Counted from the first letter of the stretch, positions 46,684 through 58,418 are shown. The stretch: 64,000 nt of DNA from Sphingomonas naasensis (GCF_004792695.1 NZ_SRXU01000001.1:248001-312000); one strand, 5' to 3'. The notes: a model not told the origin generated them from the sequence alone. Translations and numbers: made by a program.

Positions 46684-48411
46684 TTAAATCGCCTGGCCCA
46701 CCTGACTGTTTACGGCGGCGGGGAGCCGCAAAGTCAAGCTCGTCGGCTCGATCGTCAGGCTGCCGCCGAGCTCGCGGGCGAGATTACGCGCGAGGCGCAA
46801 GGCGAAGCCGGTGCCGAGCAACGTCGAATCCTCATGCTCGTCGTCGATGCCGAGCACCGAATCGCCGGGATAGTCGGCGAGCGCGCGCGGGCGATCGATC
46901 GCCACCGCGACGCGCTGGTCGCTCTCGGTCGCCATATGCACGCCGATCCGCTCGCCCGATCCGCTCGCCGAGACCAACGTGGCCATCAGCCGCGCGAGCA
47001 GCCGCTCGACCGCGCGGCGATCGCCGGCGACGATGAGATCCTCGACCGGCAGCGCGATCATCGAGCCGCGCAGCTCCAGCAGCGGCGAGAGATCGTCGGT
47101 GATGCCCGCGAGCAAGGGACGCAGCGCCACCCTGCCGGGGATCAGCGCCAGCGCCGCGCTATCGATCCGCGCGGCGAGATCGAGATCGTCGATCGCGCCG
47201 AGCAGTTCGCGCGCCTCGCTGCGGATGATGTGCGCGCGCGAGCGGTAGATCTCGGGGACCGGGCCGAGCATCTGCGCCTCGATCATCTCGGCGAAGCCGG
47301 CGATCGCATTGGTCGGGGTGCGCAGCTCATGGACCAGCTGGCGCAGCGATTCGGCCGGCGACGCGACCGGCACATGCACCGGCTCGGCGCGCTCGTCGCT
47401 GCGCGGCCGGCGAGCGGTGCCGCGATAGCCGGTGAACCGCCCATTGGCGGGATCGAACACCGGAACCGCCGAGATCAGCCAGTCGCCCGCCGCGTCCGAA
47501 TGGCCCTCCACGCGCATCCGCGCCGTCGAGAAGCCGGCGCGGCGGCGGAACGCGCCCGTGGCGATGCCGTCGACCTGCGATGCCTCGGCTTCGCCCGCGA
47601 GATCGAGCGAGAGCCCGATCACCGGCGCGCGGCTCACCCCGTCGACCCAGCGGACGATGCCCTTCTCGTCGGTCTCGAAGCGGAATTCGCCGACCTGCAC
47701 GGGCGCCGGCGGGGCGACCGGCCCGGTCTCCTCGCGGTTGCGCCAGAAGGCGTCGATCCGCGCGACGACCTCGGCGATCTCGAACGGGCCCTCGTCCTCG
47801 ACGGGCGCGGGGGGCGCGACAGGCTGCGCGCGTGCGCCCGCGCTGGCCGCGGCCCCTATCCTGTCGCTGTGATCCATGTCCCGGTTCTGCGCGCCGGCGA
47901 AGGGTTCCGCAATCGATCCGGTGGAACTATCCACAGCTTCTGCAAACGCCTCGGCGCGAACGTCGGCGTCCGGCACCGACGCATCGTTGGGCAGGACGAA
48001 ATCGACCGGACCGAAGCTCTCCAGCGCGCGCTGGACCTCCGGGCCGAGGTCGCGGCGGTTGCGCAGGATCGTCCGCGCGGCGGGCGGGAGATCGGGGAGC
48101 AGCTGGATCCACTCGGCAGCGGCGAGCCGCGCGCTGCGCAGCACCGGAATCGCGATCGGCAGCTCGTCGAGCGCGAACAGCCGGACCAGCGGCGCCGGCG
48201 GATTGGCATATTCGAGCGCGCGGGCGCTGGCGGCGCGGATCGCGCGGGGCACTTCGCCGCGAATCGCGCGCAAGGTCGCCATCGCCCGAGTCGCCGGGGG
48301 AACGCGGCGGCGGCCGATCAGATCGACGAGCTGGCGCCACGCCGACTGCACCCCATAGGGAGTGCCCAGATCGGCGGTGAGCACCGTCTCCAGAGTGTCG
48401 TCGAAGCGCAC
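46684..48411 (-). CDS. cytosolic sensor histidine kinase
   Basis: Protein of 575 residues without a clear membrane helix. The N-terminal about 130 residues are helical (repeats such as ARAAEWIQLLPDLPPAART-like segments, not a domain I can name with certainty). A PAS-like domain (GEFRFETDEKGIVRWVDGVSR) lies at about residues 235-340. HisKA with phospho-accepting His361 in LVHELRTPTNAIAGF follows, then an ATPase domain with GTGFALRLARNLARELGG but a weakly conserved N-box. No response regulator adjoins it, so its partner is unknown. Confidence 0.85.
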   Translation of the reverse strand: MRFDDTLETVLTADLGTPYGVQSAWRQLVDLIGRRRVPPATRAMATLRAIRGEVPRAIRAASARALEYANPPAPLVRLFALDELPIAIPVLRSARLAAAEWIQLLPDLPPAARTILRNRRDLGPEVQRALESFGPVDFVLPNDASVPDADVRAEAFAEAVDSSTGSIAEPFAGAQNRDMDHSDRIGAAASAGARAQPVAPPAPVEDEGPFEIAEVVARIDAFWRNREETGPVAPPAPVQVGEFRFETDEKGIVRWVDGVSRAPVIGLSLDLAGEAEASQVDGIATGAFRRRAGFSTARMRVEGHSDAAGDWLISAVPVFDPANGRFTGYRGTARRPRSDERAEPVHVPVASPAESLRQLVHELRTPTNAIAGFAEMIEAQMLGPVPEIYRSRAHIIRSEARELLGAIDDLDLAARIDSAALALIPGRVALRPLLAGITDDLSPLLELRGSMIALPVEDLIVAGDRRAVERLLARLMATLVSASGSGERIGVHMATESDQRVAVAIDRPRALADYPGDSVLGIDDEHEDSTLLGTGFALRLARNLARELGGSLTIEPTSLTLRLPAAVNSQVGQAI

Positions 48412-48517
48412 GCGCTGCCATCGTCCCCGGGGCGCGGAACTGCGCCTTCAGAATTTCTTAACGGTTTGAAGCCGCTGCTGGATACAGCCCATTTCGGCAC
48501 GTCGCATTGTGGGACAA

Positions 48518-48545
48518 TTGCGTTGCGTTGTAATTATCTTATAGT
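48518..48545 (+). promoter_or_regulatory. possible promoter of the Lrp-family gene
   Basis: TTGCGT at 48518-48523 and TATAGT at 48540-48545 with a 16-base gap, 48 bases before the start codon, in the AT-rich intergenic stretch. Confidence 0.4.
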
Positions 48546-48592
48546 CTAGCAACCTCCGCATGCAACGAATCCACAATGAAAGAGACGACTCC

Positions 48593-49060
48593 ATGCGATT
48601 CGACGATATCGACGTGCGGATCCTTGGGCTGCTGCAAGATAATGGCCGGATGACCAATGTCGAACTCGCCGAGCGCGTCGGGCTGACCGCCCCGCCCTGC
48701 CTGCGCCGGGTCCGCGCGCTCGAGCAGCAGGGGGCGATCAGCGGCTATCACGCCGCGCTCGATCCGGCCGCGCTCGGCTACAACCTCACCGTCTTCGCGA
48801 TGGTCAGCCTCAAGAGCCAGGCCGAGAGCGATTTGCGCGCTTTCGAGCAGCTGGTGGCGGACATCCCCGAAGTCCGCGAATGCCACATGCTCAACGGCGA
48901 GATCGATTTCATCCTGAAGATCGTCGCGCCCGATCTGCAGAGCTTCCAGCAGATCCTTACCACCAAGCTGACCACCGCGCCCAATGTCGAGCATGTGAAG
49001 ACGTCGCTGACGATCCGCACCTCGAAGGCGCTGCCGGGCGTCCCCGTCCCCGAGATGTGA
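48593..49060 (+). CDS. Lrp/AsnC family transcriptional regulator
   Basis: Protein of 155 residues from MRFDDIDVRILGLLQ. An N-terminal helix-turn-helix (NVELAERVGLTAPPCLRRVRALEQQGAI) is followed by the RAM ligand-binding domain (VFAMVSLKSQAE, VRECHMLNGEIDFILKIV). These proteins form octamers and sense amino acids. The ATG at 48593 matches the family start; an ATG at 48560 would add 11 residues. Target genes are unknown; it is divergent from the histidine kinase and may regulate itself through the intervening AT-rich stretch. Confidence 0.93.
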   Translation: MRFDDIDVRILGLLQDNGRMTNVELAERVGLTAPPCLRRVRALEQQGAISGYHAALDPAALGYNLTVFAMVSLKSQAESDLRAFEQLVADIPEVRECHMLNGEIDFILKIVAPDLQSFQQILTTKLTTAPNVEHVKTSLTIRTSKALPGVPVPEM

Positions 49061-49061
49061 A

Positions 49062-49086
49062 AAAGGGCGGCATCGCTGCCGCCCCT
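49062..49086 (-). terminator. terminator of the TPR gene
   Basis: Stem GGGCGGCA / TGCCGCCC at 49065-49072 and 49077-49084; on the minus strand it is followed by a run of T, and it lies just past the TPR gene stop at 49112. It also touches the stop of the convergent Lrp gene. Confidence 0.7.
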
Positions 49087-49111
49087 CTCCAATTTCCGAA
49101 TGGCCGGCGGC

Positions 49112-50368
49112 TCAGGCGAGCGGCGGCGAATCGATCGAGGTCTGCCAGAGCAGCGCCAGATTGGCGTGGGTGCCCTTGACCGCCTGGAACGCGGTGCGCG
49201 CCTCGTCCTTGCGGCCGAGCGCCCGCAGCGCGACGCCGCGGTTGAGATTGACCTCGTCGGTGTCGACGCTGCCCTTCTGCAGCGCGAGGTCATAGAGCTC
49301 GAGCGCCTTGGCGTAATTGCCCGAGGCGAGGAACGCGTCGGCGGTCTGCTGCGCCGCCTTGCCGTTGGCGCCGGCGCCCGCCTGCTTGGCGAGGCCGTCG
49401 AGCGAGCCTTCCGCCTTCACTGCAGTCTGCGAAGCGGCATAGATGCGCTGGGCATCGGCGTCGCCCGCCGGGATCTTGCCGGCCTTGCGACCCTCGTCGA
49501 TCGCCGCGACCGCTTCCCAGGGAAGGCCCGATTGCTGCGCGGCATAGGCATAATCGGCATAGTCGGCGCGATCGGCGAGCGCGTTGGTCGCGCGCATCAG
49601 GCGATAAAGGTTGATCTTCTGCGTCTTGGTGTCGGTCGGCGTGCGATAGACCTGGATCGCCCAGCGCCAGTTCTGCGCAGTCGGATATTCCGCGATGAAG
49701 CGCTTGAGCCAATCGGCCATCGCGGCGCGATCGCCGGTGGCGTTCACCCGCGGGATCACGAACTTGTACCAGTCGACCGGCGGCTTGCGGCCGGCCGCCT
49801 TGCTGGCCTCGATCGCGCGATTCACTTCGGCGATCGCCTCTCCCGATTTTCCGGTCGCGGCATAGGCGTTGGCGAGCAGCACCGGCAGATCGGGCTGGTT
49901 GGTGCCGAGCTGGCGCGCCTTGAGCAGCACCGGAATGGCGTCGGCGGGCTTCTTCTGCGCCACCAGCTGCGAGCCGAGCATGTAGTTGTAGAGACCGCCA
50001 TAGACGTTGACGCGATCCGCCGGGGTCTTGGGGTTGCTGGCGAGGATGCCGAGCGCCTTGATCTGGCCCGCCTCGTTCTTGCGCTCGAGCTCGATCTGGA
50101 GACGAAGGAACGCCGAGTAATATTTCTCGTCGTCATTCGCGGCGACCGCTTCGGCAGCGGTGAGCTGCGCGTCGGCGGTGGCGATATCCTTCAGCTTGAG
50201 CGCCGCCTCGGCGGCGGCGGCAGGGGTGCGGAACGCGTCGCTGACCTTCAGCTGCGGCCCGGCAGCCTGATTCTTGTCCGCCTTTTGCGCCAGCGCCGGG
50301 GCGGTGCCCAGCGCGGAGGTGCCCAGCGTCAGCGCGGCGGCCAGCGCGAGCTTCGAAACGAACGTCAT
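49112..50368 (-). CDS. exported TPR-rich protein
   Basis: Protein of 418 residues with signal peptide MTFVSKLALAAALTLGTSAL to ALAQKADK. The mature part is alpha-helical with TPR-like repeats, such as AIPVLLKARQLGTNQPDLPVLLANAYAATGKSGEAIAEVNRAI and ADAFLASGNYAKALELYDLALQKGS, plus GVALRALGRKDEARTAFQAV near the end. Such proteins act as periplasmic scaffolds; no specific role is known. The start ATG follows GGAGAG. It is divergent from the 200-residue secreted protein. Confidence 0.82.
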   Translation of the reverse strand: MTFVSKLALAAALTLGTSALGTAPALAQKADKNQAAGPQLKVSDAFRTPAAAAEAALKLKDIATADAQLTAAEAVAANDDEKYYSAFLRLQIELERKNEAGQIKALGILASNPKTPADRVNVYGGLYNYMLGSQLVAQKKPADAIPVLLKARQLGTNQPDLPVLLANAYAATGKSGEAIAEVNRAIEASKAAGRKPPVDWYKFVIPRVNATGDRAAMADWLKRFIAEYPTAQNWRWAIQVYRTPTDTKTQKINLYRLMRATNALADRADYADYAYAAQQSGLPWEAVAAIDEGRKAGKIPAGDADAQRIYAASQTAVKAEGSLDGLAKQAGAGANGKAAQQTADAFLASGNYAKALELYDLALQKGSVDTDEVNLNRGVALRALGRKDEARTAFQAVKGTHANLALLWQTSIDSPPLA

Positions 50369-50476
50369 GTACAACTCTCCTCGTGGGAACGGCATACCGA
50401 TCGGCGGCTCCTCTAAATGGCCGCCGCGCGCCGTTCAAGCGGACGCATTCACCATGTGCGATGGCAAGCGCGTCCT

Positions 50477-50491
50477 GAACGACGATTGAAC
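50477..50491. promoter_or_regulatory. GAAC-N7-GAAC match, possible LexA box
   Basis: GAACGACGATTGAAC fits the alphaproteobacterial LexA pattern GTTC-N7-GTTC in reverse. It lies between the divergent TPR gene and the 50564 gene. About one or two chance matches are expected in a window of this size, so it is weak. Confidence 0.25.
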
Positions 50492-50563
50492 ATGTTCGTC
50501 GCGTCGCACTGGCGTCCCGATCCAAAACCGGCTTAGGTCGATTTCTGATTTGGGGGAACTTGC

Positions 50564-51166
50564 ATGCTCACCTTGTTCGCACTGATGCTTCAGACCGCCG
50601 CGCTCGACACCGATACCGCCAAGGCGGCCAAAACCTGCGCGCAGGCGCTCGTCATCGCCAGCGCTGGCACCGACTCGCCGATGCGGCTGACCTCGCACTT
50701 CACCCATCTCGCGATGCACGCGGCGCGCGCCGAAGGCGCCGGCGCGAAGCTCTTCGACCGGCTCAACGCGCTGTCGGACGAGATCTCCAAACAACCGGAC
50801 CTCTCGCCCGAGAACGCGAAGCTGCTCGCACCGCAATGCGACAAGCGCTTCCCGCTGACGCGCAGCACCGCGCCCGTCCGCCTGCCCGCCGACCCCTTCC
50901 GCCGCGACACGCTTTGCTTCGGCACGCTTTCGCTGCTCCAGGGCGCGGCCCAGGAAATCGGCAAGGACGGCGATTCCGCCCCGCTCAACAAGATCGCCGC
51001 GGGACTCAAGCCGCTGTCGGACAAGATGACCGACGCCGAGCTCGCGAAGCGCGGACTTGCCGACGACGGCGCGTTCATGAAGGCGCTCAGCGACGTGATG
51101 ATCGCCTCGATCGACATGGGCAACCCGCTGGGGGTCGCCGCCGCCTGCGGGGTGACGGGGCTCTAG
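50564..51166 (+). CDS. hypothetical protein
   Basis: Protein of 200 residues, not recognised. A short hydrophobic start LTLFALMLQTAAL may be a signal. Two cysteines near residues 25 and 93 and one near the C-terminus (AAACGVTGL) could form disulfides. The sequence is mostly helical and charged without repeats. It ends about 107 bases before gyrA in the same direction and might be read into it. Similar alanine-rich proteins are common in Sphingomonads. Confidence 0.6.
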   Translation: MLTLFALMLQTAALDTDTAKAAKTCAQALVIASAGTDSPMRLTSHFTHLAMHAARAEGAGAKLFDRLNALSDEISKQPDLSPENAKLLAPQCDKRFPLTRSTAPVRLPADPFRRDTLCFGTLSLLQGAAQEIGKDGDSAPLNKIAAGLKPLSDKMTDAELAKRGLADDGAFMKALSDVMIASIDMGNPLGVAAACGVTGL

Positions 51167-51273
51167 CCGGAGCGTGGCCTTCTCGCGCGCGTGTACGCGC
51201 CCGCGCGGGTTGGCAGGTGGTATCGGGCACGCTAGAGCCATCGTAACGTAACAAACTCCGAAAGCGTGATCCT

Positions 51274-54024
<2,751 letters not shown>

Positions 54025-54032
54025 ACAATAAT

Positions 54033-54140
54033 CGTCACCCCGGCCTTGTGCCGGGGTCCACCGGGCGGCGAGTGCCGGCCTCGATTGTGTGCTGCACCGC
54101 GTGCGGGACGGTGGACCCCGGAACAAGTCCGGGGTGACGG
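54033..54140. repeat. extragenic palindromic repeat pair
   Basis: Two inverted hairpin units, at 54033-54062 and 54109-54140, share GTCACCCCGG...CCGGGGTCCA sequence with the 36354 repeat family. Between them lies about 45 bases of unrelated sequence. They could fold into one long stem downstream of gyrA. Confidence 0.8.
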
Positions 54141-54179
54141 GGTAGTGTTACCGAAGGTGAGACCATTCCGGAGAACCAC

Positions 54180-54527
54180 ATGCCCGATTCCACCGCGTAC
54201 AAGGTGCTCACCGCCGAACAGATGACGGCGCTCGAGCGCGATGGCAGCTTCGCCGGCGCGCCGGTGGATCTGCAGGACGGCTATATCCACCTCTCCACCG
54301 CCGCGCAGCTCGAGGAGACGCTCGACAAGCATTTCGCCGGGCAGGACGGGCTATGGCTCGCCGCGGTCGATCTCGAAGCGCTGGGAGATGCGGTGAAGTG
54401 GGAGCCCTCGCGCGGTGGGCAGCTGTTCCCGCACATCTATGGCGCGCTGCCGCTCGACGCAGTGATCGCGTATAGCGAGGTCCATCACGAGCCCGATGGC
54501 AGCCTGCGACTCCCCGTCACCGGATGA
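54180..54527 (+). CDS. DUF952 protein
   Basis: Protein of 115 residues with the DUF952 signature: AYKVLTAEQM, QDGYIHLSTAAQLEETLDKHF, LAAVDLEALGDAVKWEPSRGGQLFPHIYG and the closing LPLDAVIAY. DUF952 proteins are small alpha/beta proteins of unknown biochemistry. GGAGAACCAC precedes the ATG at 54180. Convergent with the ankyrin gene, stops 3 bases apart. Confidence 0.9.
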   Translation: MPDSTAYKVLTAEQMTALERDGSFAGAPVDLQDGYIHLSTAAQLEETLDKHFAGQDGLWLAAVDLEALGDAVKWEPSRGGQLFPHIYGALPLDAVIAYSEVHHEPDGSLRLPVTG

Positions 54528-54530
54528 ATT

Positions 54531-55433
54531 TCACCAATAGCGCCCGGTCTTGAGGCACTGCGCCCAATGGCTGTTCGCGCGCATCTTGCACGAGCTGTCC
54601 GAGCAGAGCGCGGCATCGGCCTGATATTTCTGCGCGCATTCCTTCTTGCGCGCCTCCGAAGCCGTGCCGGCCGGCCCCGAGCTTGCGACCGGCGCGCTCG
54701 CCGCGCCGAGCAATGCCTTCATCTCGGGCGAAGTGGCATAATTGGCCGGGACATTGCCCGAACGGTCGCGCGCGGACCGGCTGGCGCCGTGCGCGAGCAG
54801 CAGCTTCGCGGCGTCGACCCGGTTGCGGCTCGCCGCGGTGTGGAGCAGCGTCGCGCCCGTATCGTCCTTGCCATTGGCGTCGACGCAATCGTCGAGCAGC
54901 AGCGCCAACTCGTCGGGGTGATTGTACCAGATGTCGTCGCGCGCGCGCAGGATCGGACGCATCGCCGGGGTGCGGCCGTTGTTGACCTTTTCGGCGACCA
55001 CCGCCGCGCAGCTGCCGTTGCCGGCGCCGGCGCCGGCGGCCGCGCGATCGGCCCCGGGAAGGGCGCCGCGCGAGGCGGTGGCGGGGGCGTGCATCGCCCG
55101 CGCGAGCTCGGCCTTCACGGCCACCCCCGACGCCATGTCATAGGCCGTGCGGCCCAGCGCCGATTTGAGGTTGGGATCGGCGCCGCGCGCGAGCAGCGCC
55201 TTGACGATCTCGAGATTGCCCGCATCGGCCGCGCGATGGAGCAACGTATAGCCTTCGTCGGTCTGGAAATTGACGTCGAACTGGCCGCTGTCGATCAACC
55301 GGAGTGCGTCGGCATTCTTCTTGATGCCGATGTCATAGGCTGCCGTCGTCCATGGATCGGCCTGATAGGCCGCGGCGCCCGCCGCACCCATCGCCATTCC
55401 CGCAAGCAGCCCCGCGAGCATGATTTTCCGCAT
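54531..55433 (-). CDS. exported ankyrin-repeat protein
   Basis: Protein of 300 residues with signal peptide MRKIMLAGLLAGMAMGAAG. Ankyrin repeats are seen as EGYTLLHRAADAGNLEIVKALLARGADPN, TGATLLHTAASRNRVDAAKLLLAHGASRS and weaker flanking ones. The C-terminal region has four cysteines (KECAQKYQADAALCSDSSCKM and AQCLKTG), a compact domain that may be disulfide-bonded. It probably mediates periplasmic protein contacts. GGGGACA precedes the ATG at 55433. Confidence 0.85.
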   Translation of the reverse strand: MRKIMLAGLLAGMAMGAAGAAAYQADPWTTAAYDIGIKKNADALRLIDSGQFDVNFQTDEGYTLLHRAADAGNLEIVKALLARGADPNLKSALGRTAYDMASGVAVKAELARAMHAPATASRGALPGADRAAAGAGAGNGSCAAVVAEKVNNGRTPAMRPILRARDDIWYNHPDELALLLDDCVDANGKDDTGATLLHTAASRNRVDAAKLLLAHGASRSARDRSGNVPANYATSPEMKALLGAASAPVASSGPAGTASEARKKECAQKYQADAALCSDSSCKMRANSHWAQCLKTGRYW

Positions 55434-55584
55434 TGTCCCCTCCCCCGATTTGCCGCAAGACTATGCAGCTTCTCGCCTGATGACAATGGCTTAACGTTGC
55501 TTCCGGACGGGATCGTCCGGCCATAGGGCGGCTTGGGCAAAATGCCCGCTTGCCCTTGCGCACAGCCTGGGCGAAGGCCGGCGC

Positions 55585-56004
55585 GTGACAGGATCGGCGA
55601 AAATCCGGCGGAACCCGTGGCAGCGCCTCGCGCTGTTGCTGGTCGGCTGCGCGCTGCTCCTGCGCGTCGCGGTGCCCGCCGGCTGGATGCCGCAGATCGG
55701 CGCCGGGCACGTCACGCTCTCGTGGTGCGCCGACAGCGGCACTAGCGGCCCCGCTGCGCTCGACGCGGCCAGGGCGCTGCTCGCGAAGGCGATCGGCAAG
55801 CCCGCGCCCGAGAAGCACAAGGCCGGTGATCAGCCCTGCGCCTTCGCGGTGGCGGCGCAGCCGCTCGCGCCCGCCGCGCAGCTCGCGCTTCCGCACCCCG
55901 TATCGCGCATTGAACCGATCGAGCATGCGCGGCTCGAGACGATACCGGGCCGCGGCCTCGCCGCGCCGCCCCCGCTCGCCACCGGCCCTCCGCACCTCGC
56001 CTGA
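55585..56004 (+). CDS. DUF2946-like protein
   Basis: Protein of 139 residues from a GTG start. One membrane/signal segment (WQRLALLLVGCALLLRVAVPAGWMP) and a mature part with the CADSG cysteine, a GDQPCAFAV cysteine pair element and a Pro-Ala rich tail ending GPPHLA. DUF2946 genes are often placed beside TonB-dependent copper or iron receptors; the short distance to the receptor (54 bases) supports cotranscription. Function is unproven; a role with copper is suggested by the neighbours of this family in other genomes. Confidence 0.75.
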   Translation: MTGSAKIRRNPWQRLALLLVGCALLLRVAVPAGWMPQIGAGHVTLSWCADSGTSGPAALDAARALLAKAIGKPAPEKHKAGDQPCAFAVAAQPLAPAAQLALPHPVSRIEPIEHARLETIPGRGLAAPPPLATGPPHLA

Positions 56005-56058
56005 CGCTGCCGGCGTGCGTTCGCGCGCCGCGTATCCGTTCTTGTCGAGGAAATACGC

Positions 56059-58035
56059 ATGTCGAAGTCCGTACGCGCCTTGCTCGGCGTGCCTCTGTTG
56101 CTTGCCGCCCTACCCGCCTTTGCCCAAGAGGCCGCCGAGCGCAGCGACGATGTCGTCGTCACTGCCGAGAAGCTCGTCGAGCAAGCCATCCAGCGCGTCG
56201 GCGAGACGCCGGGCGGTGCCAATGTCGTGTCAGCCGAAGAATTCGACGGCAAGCTCGCCGTGTCGCTCCGCGACGCGCTCGCCTTTTCTCCCGGCGTCTA
56301 TGCCCAGCCCCGCTTCGGACAGGAAGTGCGCCTCTCGATCCGCGGCTCGGGCATCGGCCGCGGCTTCCACATGCGCGGGCTCACGCTGCTGCAGGACGGC
56401 ATTCCGATCAATCTCGCCGACGACAATGGCGACTTTCAGGAGCTCGACCCCGCCTTCCTCCAGCACCTCGAAGTGTTCCGCGGCGCCAATGCGCTGCGCT
56501 TCGGTGCCTCGACGCTGGGCGGCGCGATCAATGGCGTGACGCCGACCGGCCGCTCGTCGAACGGCGTGCGCCTCCGCATCGACGGCGGCAGCTTCGATAC
56601 GCTGCGCGGCCTTGCGAGCATCGGCTATGCCGACGCGCGCGGCGATGCATGGCTGGCCATCGCCGGCGACCGTTCGGACGGCGATCGCGACCACGCCCGG
56701 CGCAAGGCGCTGCGAGTCAACGGCAATGTCGGGCTGCGGCTGAGCGATACCGTCGAGACGCGCTTCTATGCCAGCGCGCAGAGCATCCGGCAGGAGCTGC
56801 CCGGCGCACTGACCTACGCCGTCGCCCGCAGCGCGCCCGAAACCGGCAATTTCGCCGGCGATCAGGCGCGCGACATCGATTCGCTGCGGCTGCAGAACCG
56901 GACGAGCATCGCGATCGGCGCCGGCAATCTCGATGTCGGGCTGTTTCTCAACGCCAAGCAGCTCCACCACCCGATCTACCAGCTGATCGACCAGAAATCG
57001 CTCGATTGGGGCAGCTATGCCCGGCTCGATCAGGATTTCGGCACGTTTGGCGTCACCGCGGGGGTCACCGCGCGCTTCGGCAGCGTCGCTTCACGGCGCT
57101 TCGTCAACATCAATGGCGCGCAGGGCGCGAAGACTTTCGCGGCCGATCAGGCGGCGCGCACGATCGACGCCTATGCCGAAGCGCGCATCCGACCGGTCGA
57201 GCGGCTGACGCTGATCGCGGGCGCGGTCTATACCTCGGGCCTGCGCCGGCAGGATCAGGTGTTTCCGACCATCGCGAACGGGCGCGCCACCTTCGACCAG
57301 CTCTCGCCCAAGCTCGGCTTGCTGTTCGAGCCCGATTCCCGGATTCAGCTCTACGCCAATCTCAGCCGCAGCCACGAGCTGCCCGGCTTCATCGAGCTCG
57401 CGCAAATCTCCGATTTCGTGCCGCTCGACGCCCAGCGCGGCTGGACCGCAGAGATTGGCGGGCGCGGCCGGATTGGGCCGCTGCGCTTCGACCTCAGCGC
57501 TTATCGCGCCGATCTCGACGGTGAGTTGCTCCAGTACAACATCGTGCCGCCGACGATCCCGGCCGCGACCTTCAATGCCGGGCGGACGCGGCATCAGGGC
57601 GTCGAGCTCGGCATCGATCTCGATCTCGCCGCCTGGGCGCGGCTGCGCCAGACCTATATGTGGAGCGATTTCCATTTCCGCGGCGACGCGCAATTCGGCG
57701 ACAATCGCCTGCCGGTCATCCCCGAGCATTTCTATCGCGCCGAGCTGCGGCTGGGCAGCGACGCGCTGCACGTCTCGCCCAATGTCGAGTGGGTGCCGCG
57801 CGGCGCCTGGGTCGACTATGCCAACAGCTTCCGCACCGATGGCTATGCGCTGCTCGGGCTGGGCGCCGAGGCGCGGCTCGACCGTCGCTTCACGCTGTTC
57901 GCCGACGCGCGCAACCTCGCCGGACGCAAGGCGGCCGGGGACATCTCGGCGGTCGTGCAATACACCCCCGCCAGCGCGATCTTCTACCCGGTCGAGCGGC
58001 GCAGCCTGTTCGCCGGCGTGCGGGCAGCGTTCTGA
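56059..58035 (+). CDS. TonB-dependent receptor (possibly copper or iron)
   Basis: Protein of 658 residues with signal peptide MSKSVRALLGVPLLLAALPAFA and TonB box-like DDVVVTAEKL. Plug: VSLRDALAFSPGVYAQPRFGQEVRLSIRG and FRGANALRFGASTLGGAI; barrel ends with FAGVRAAF. The plug resembles that of OprC/YncD-type receptors. Together with the DUF2946 gene it is likely for metal uptake; siderophore transport is the main alternative. GAGGAAATACGC precedes the ATG. Confidence 0.88.
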   Translation: MSKSVRALLGVPLLLAALPAFAQEAAERSDDVVVTAEKLVEQAIQRVGETPGGANVVSAEEFDGKLAVSLRDALAFSPGVYAQPRFGQEVRLSIRGSGIGRGFHMRGLTLLQDGIPINLADDNGDFQELDPAFLQHLEVFRGANALRFGASTLGGAINGVTPTGRSSNGVRLRIDGGSFDTLRGLASIGYADARGDAWLAIAGDRSDGDRDHARRKALRVNGNVGLRLSDTVETRFYASAQSIRQELPGALTYAVARSAPETGNFAGDQARDIDSLRLQNRTSIAIGAGNLDVGLFLNAKQLHHPIYQLIDQKSLDWGSYARLDQDFGTFGVTAGVTARFGSVASRRFVNINGAQGAKTFAADQAARTIDAYAEARIRPVERLTLIAGAVYTSGLRRQDQVFPTIANGRATFDQLSPKLGLLFEPDSRIQLYANLSRSHELPGFIELAQISDFVPLDAQRGWTAEIGGRGRIGPLRFDLSAYRADLDGELLQYNIVPPTIPAATFNAGRTRHQGVELGIDLDLAAWARLRQTYMWSDFHFRGDAQFGDNRLPVIPEHFYRAELRLGSDALHVSPNVEWVPRGAWVDYANSFRTDGYALLGLGAEARLDRRFTLFADARNLAGRKAAGDISAVVQYTPASAIFYPVERRSLFAGVRAAF

Positions 58036-58131
58036 TGGCCGCCACCCTCGCGACGGCAAGGGGCGCCGGGCGTTCTTGCCGCCGCGCGGGCCCGCGGCGT
58101 GCAAATGGTTGGGCCTTGTGCCGAAACGCGC

Positions 58132-58160
58132 TTGACGGCCCGGGAAGCTACCCCTAATTG
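58132..58160 (+). promoter_or_regulatory. promoter of tRNA-Glu
   Basis: TTGACG at 58132-58137 and TAATTG at 58155-58160 are spaced 17 bases apart, 20 bases before the mature tRNA start. Confidence 0.6.
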
Positions 58161-58179
58161 CCCGCCTTCCGCAGCACAT

Positions 58180-58255
58180 GGCCCCTTCGTCTAGCGGTCT
58201 AGGACGTCGCCCTCTCACGGCGAAAACACGGGTTCGAGTCCCGTAGGGGTCACCA
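58180..58255 (+). tRNA. tRNA-Glu (anticodon CUC)
   Basis: A 76-base cloverleaf with CCA. Acceptor GGCCCCT pairs with AGGGGTC (one G-U), D-arm CGTCTAGCGGTCTAGGACG, anticodon loop CTCTCAC with CTC, T arm GGTTCGAGTCC. The 3' half is the probable insertion site of the following integrative element. Confidence 0.95.
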
Positions 58256-58258
58256 ACA
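58230..58258 (+). other. presumed att core at the tRNA-Glu 3' end
   Basis: Tyrosine integrases of this type recombine at tRNA 3' ends, keeping the gene intact. The integrase starts 164 bases after the tRNA in the same direction. The matching copy at the far end of the element is outside this window, so the core limits are estimates. Confidence 0.5.
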
Positions 58259-58315
58259 AGCCCTCCCAGAGGGTGCCAGAAGATGCCATAAATGGCTGTT
58301 TTCTGCGGTTTTTTG

Positions 58316-58418
58316 TGGTATAAGCGTCCCGATCGGATCGGCTGGATACCACCAGATACCAACATTTTGATGGTATGTTCGATGGTAGCTCGCCGGCCCC
58401 GGATCGGGAGATACCATC
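58316..58418. repeat. cluster of ATACCA/TGGTAT motifs upstream of the integrase
   Basis: GATACCA occurs at 58345, 58355 and 58410 and the inverse TGGTA(T) at 58316, 58371 and 58383, with degenerate GATGCCA copies near 58282. The last copy abuts the integrase start codon. They may be arm-type integrase sites or an autoregulatory operator. Confidence 0.6.
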
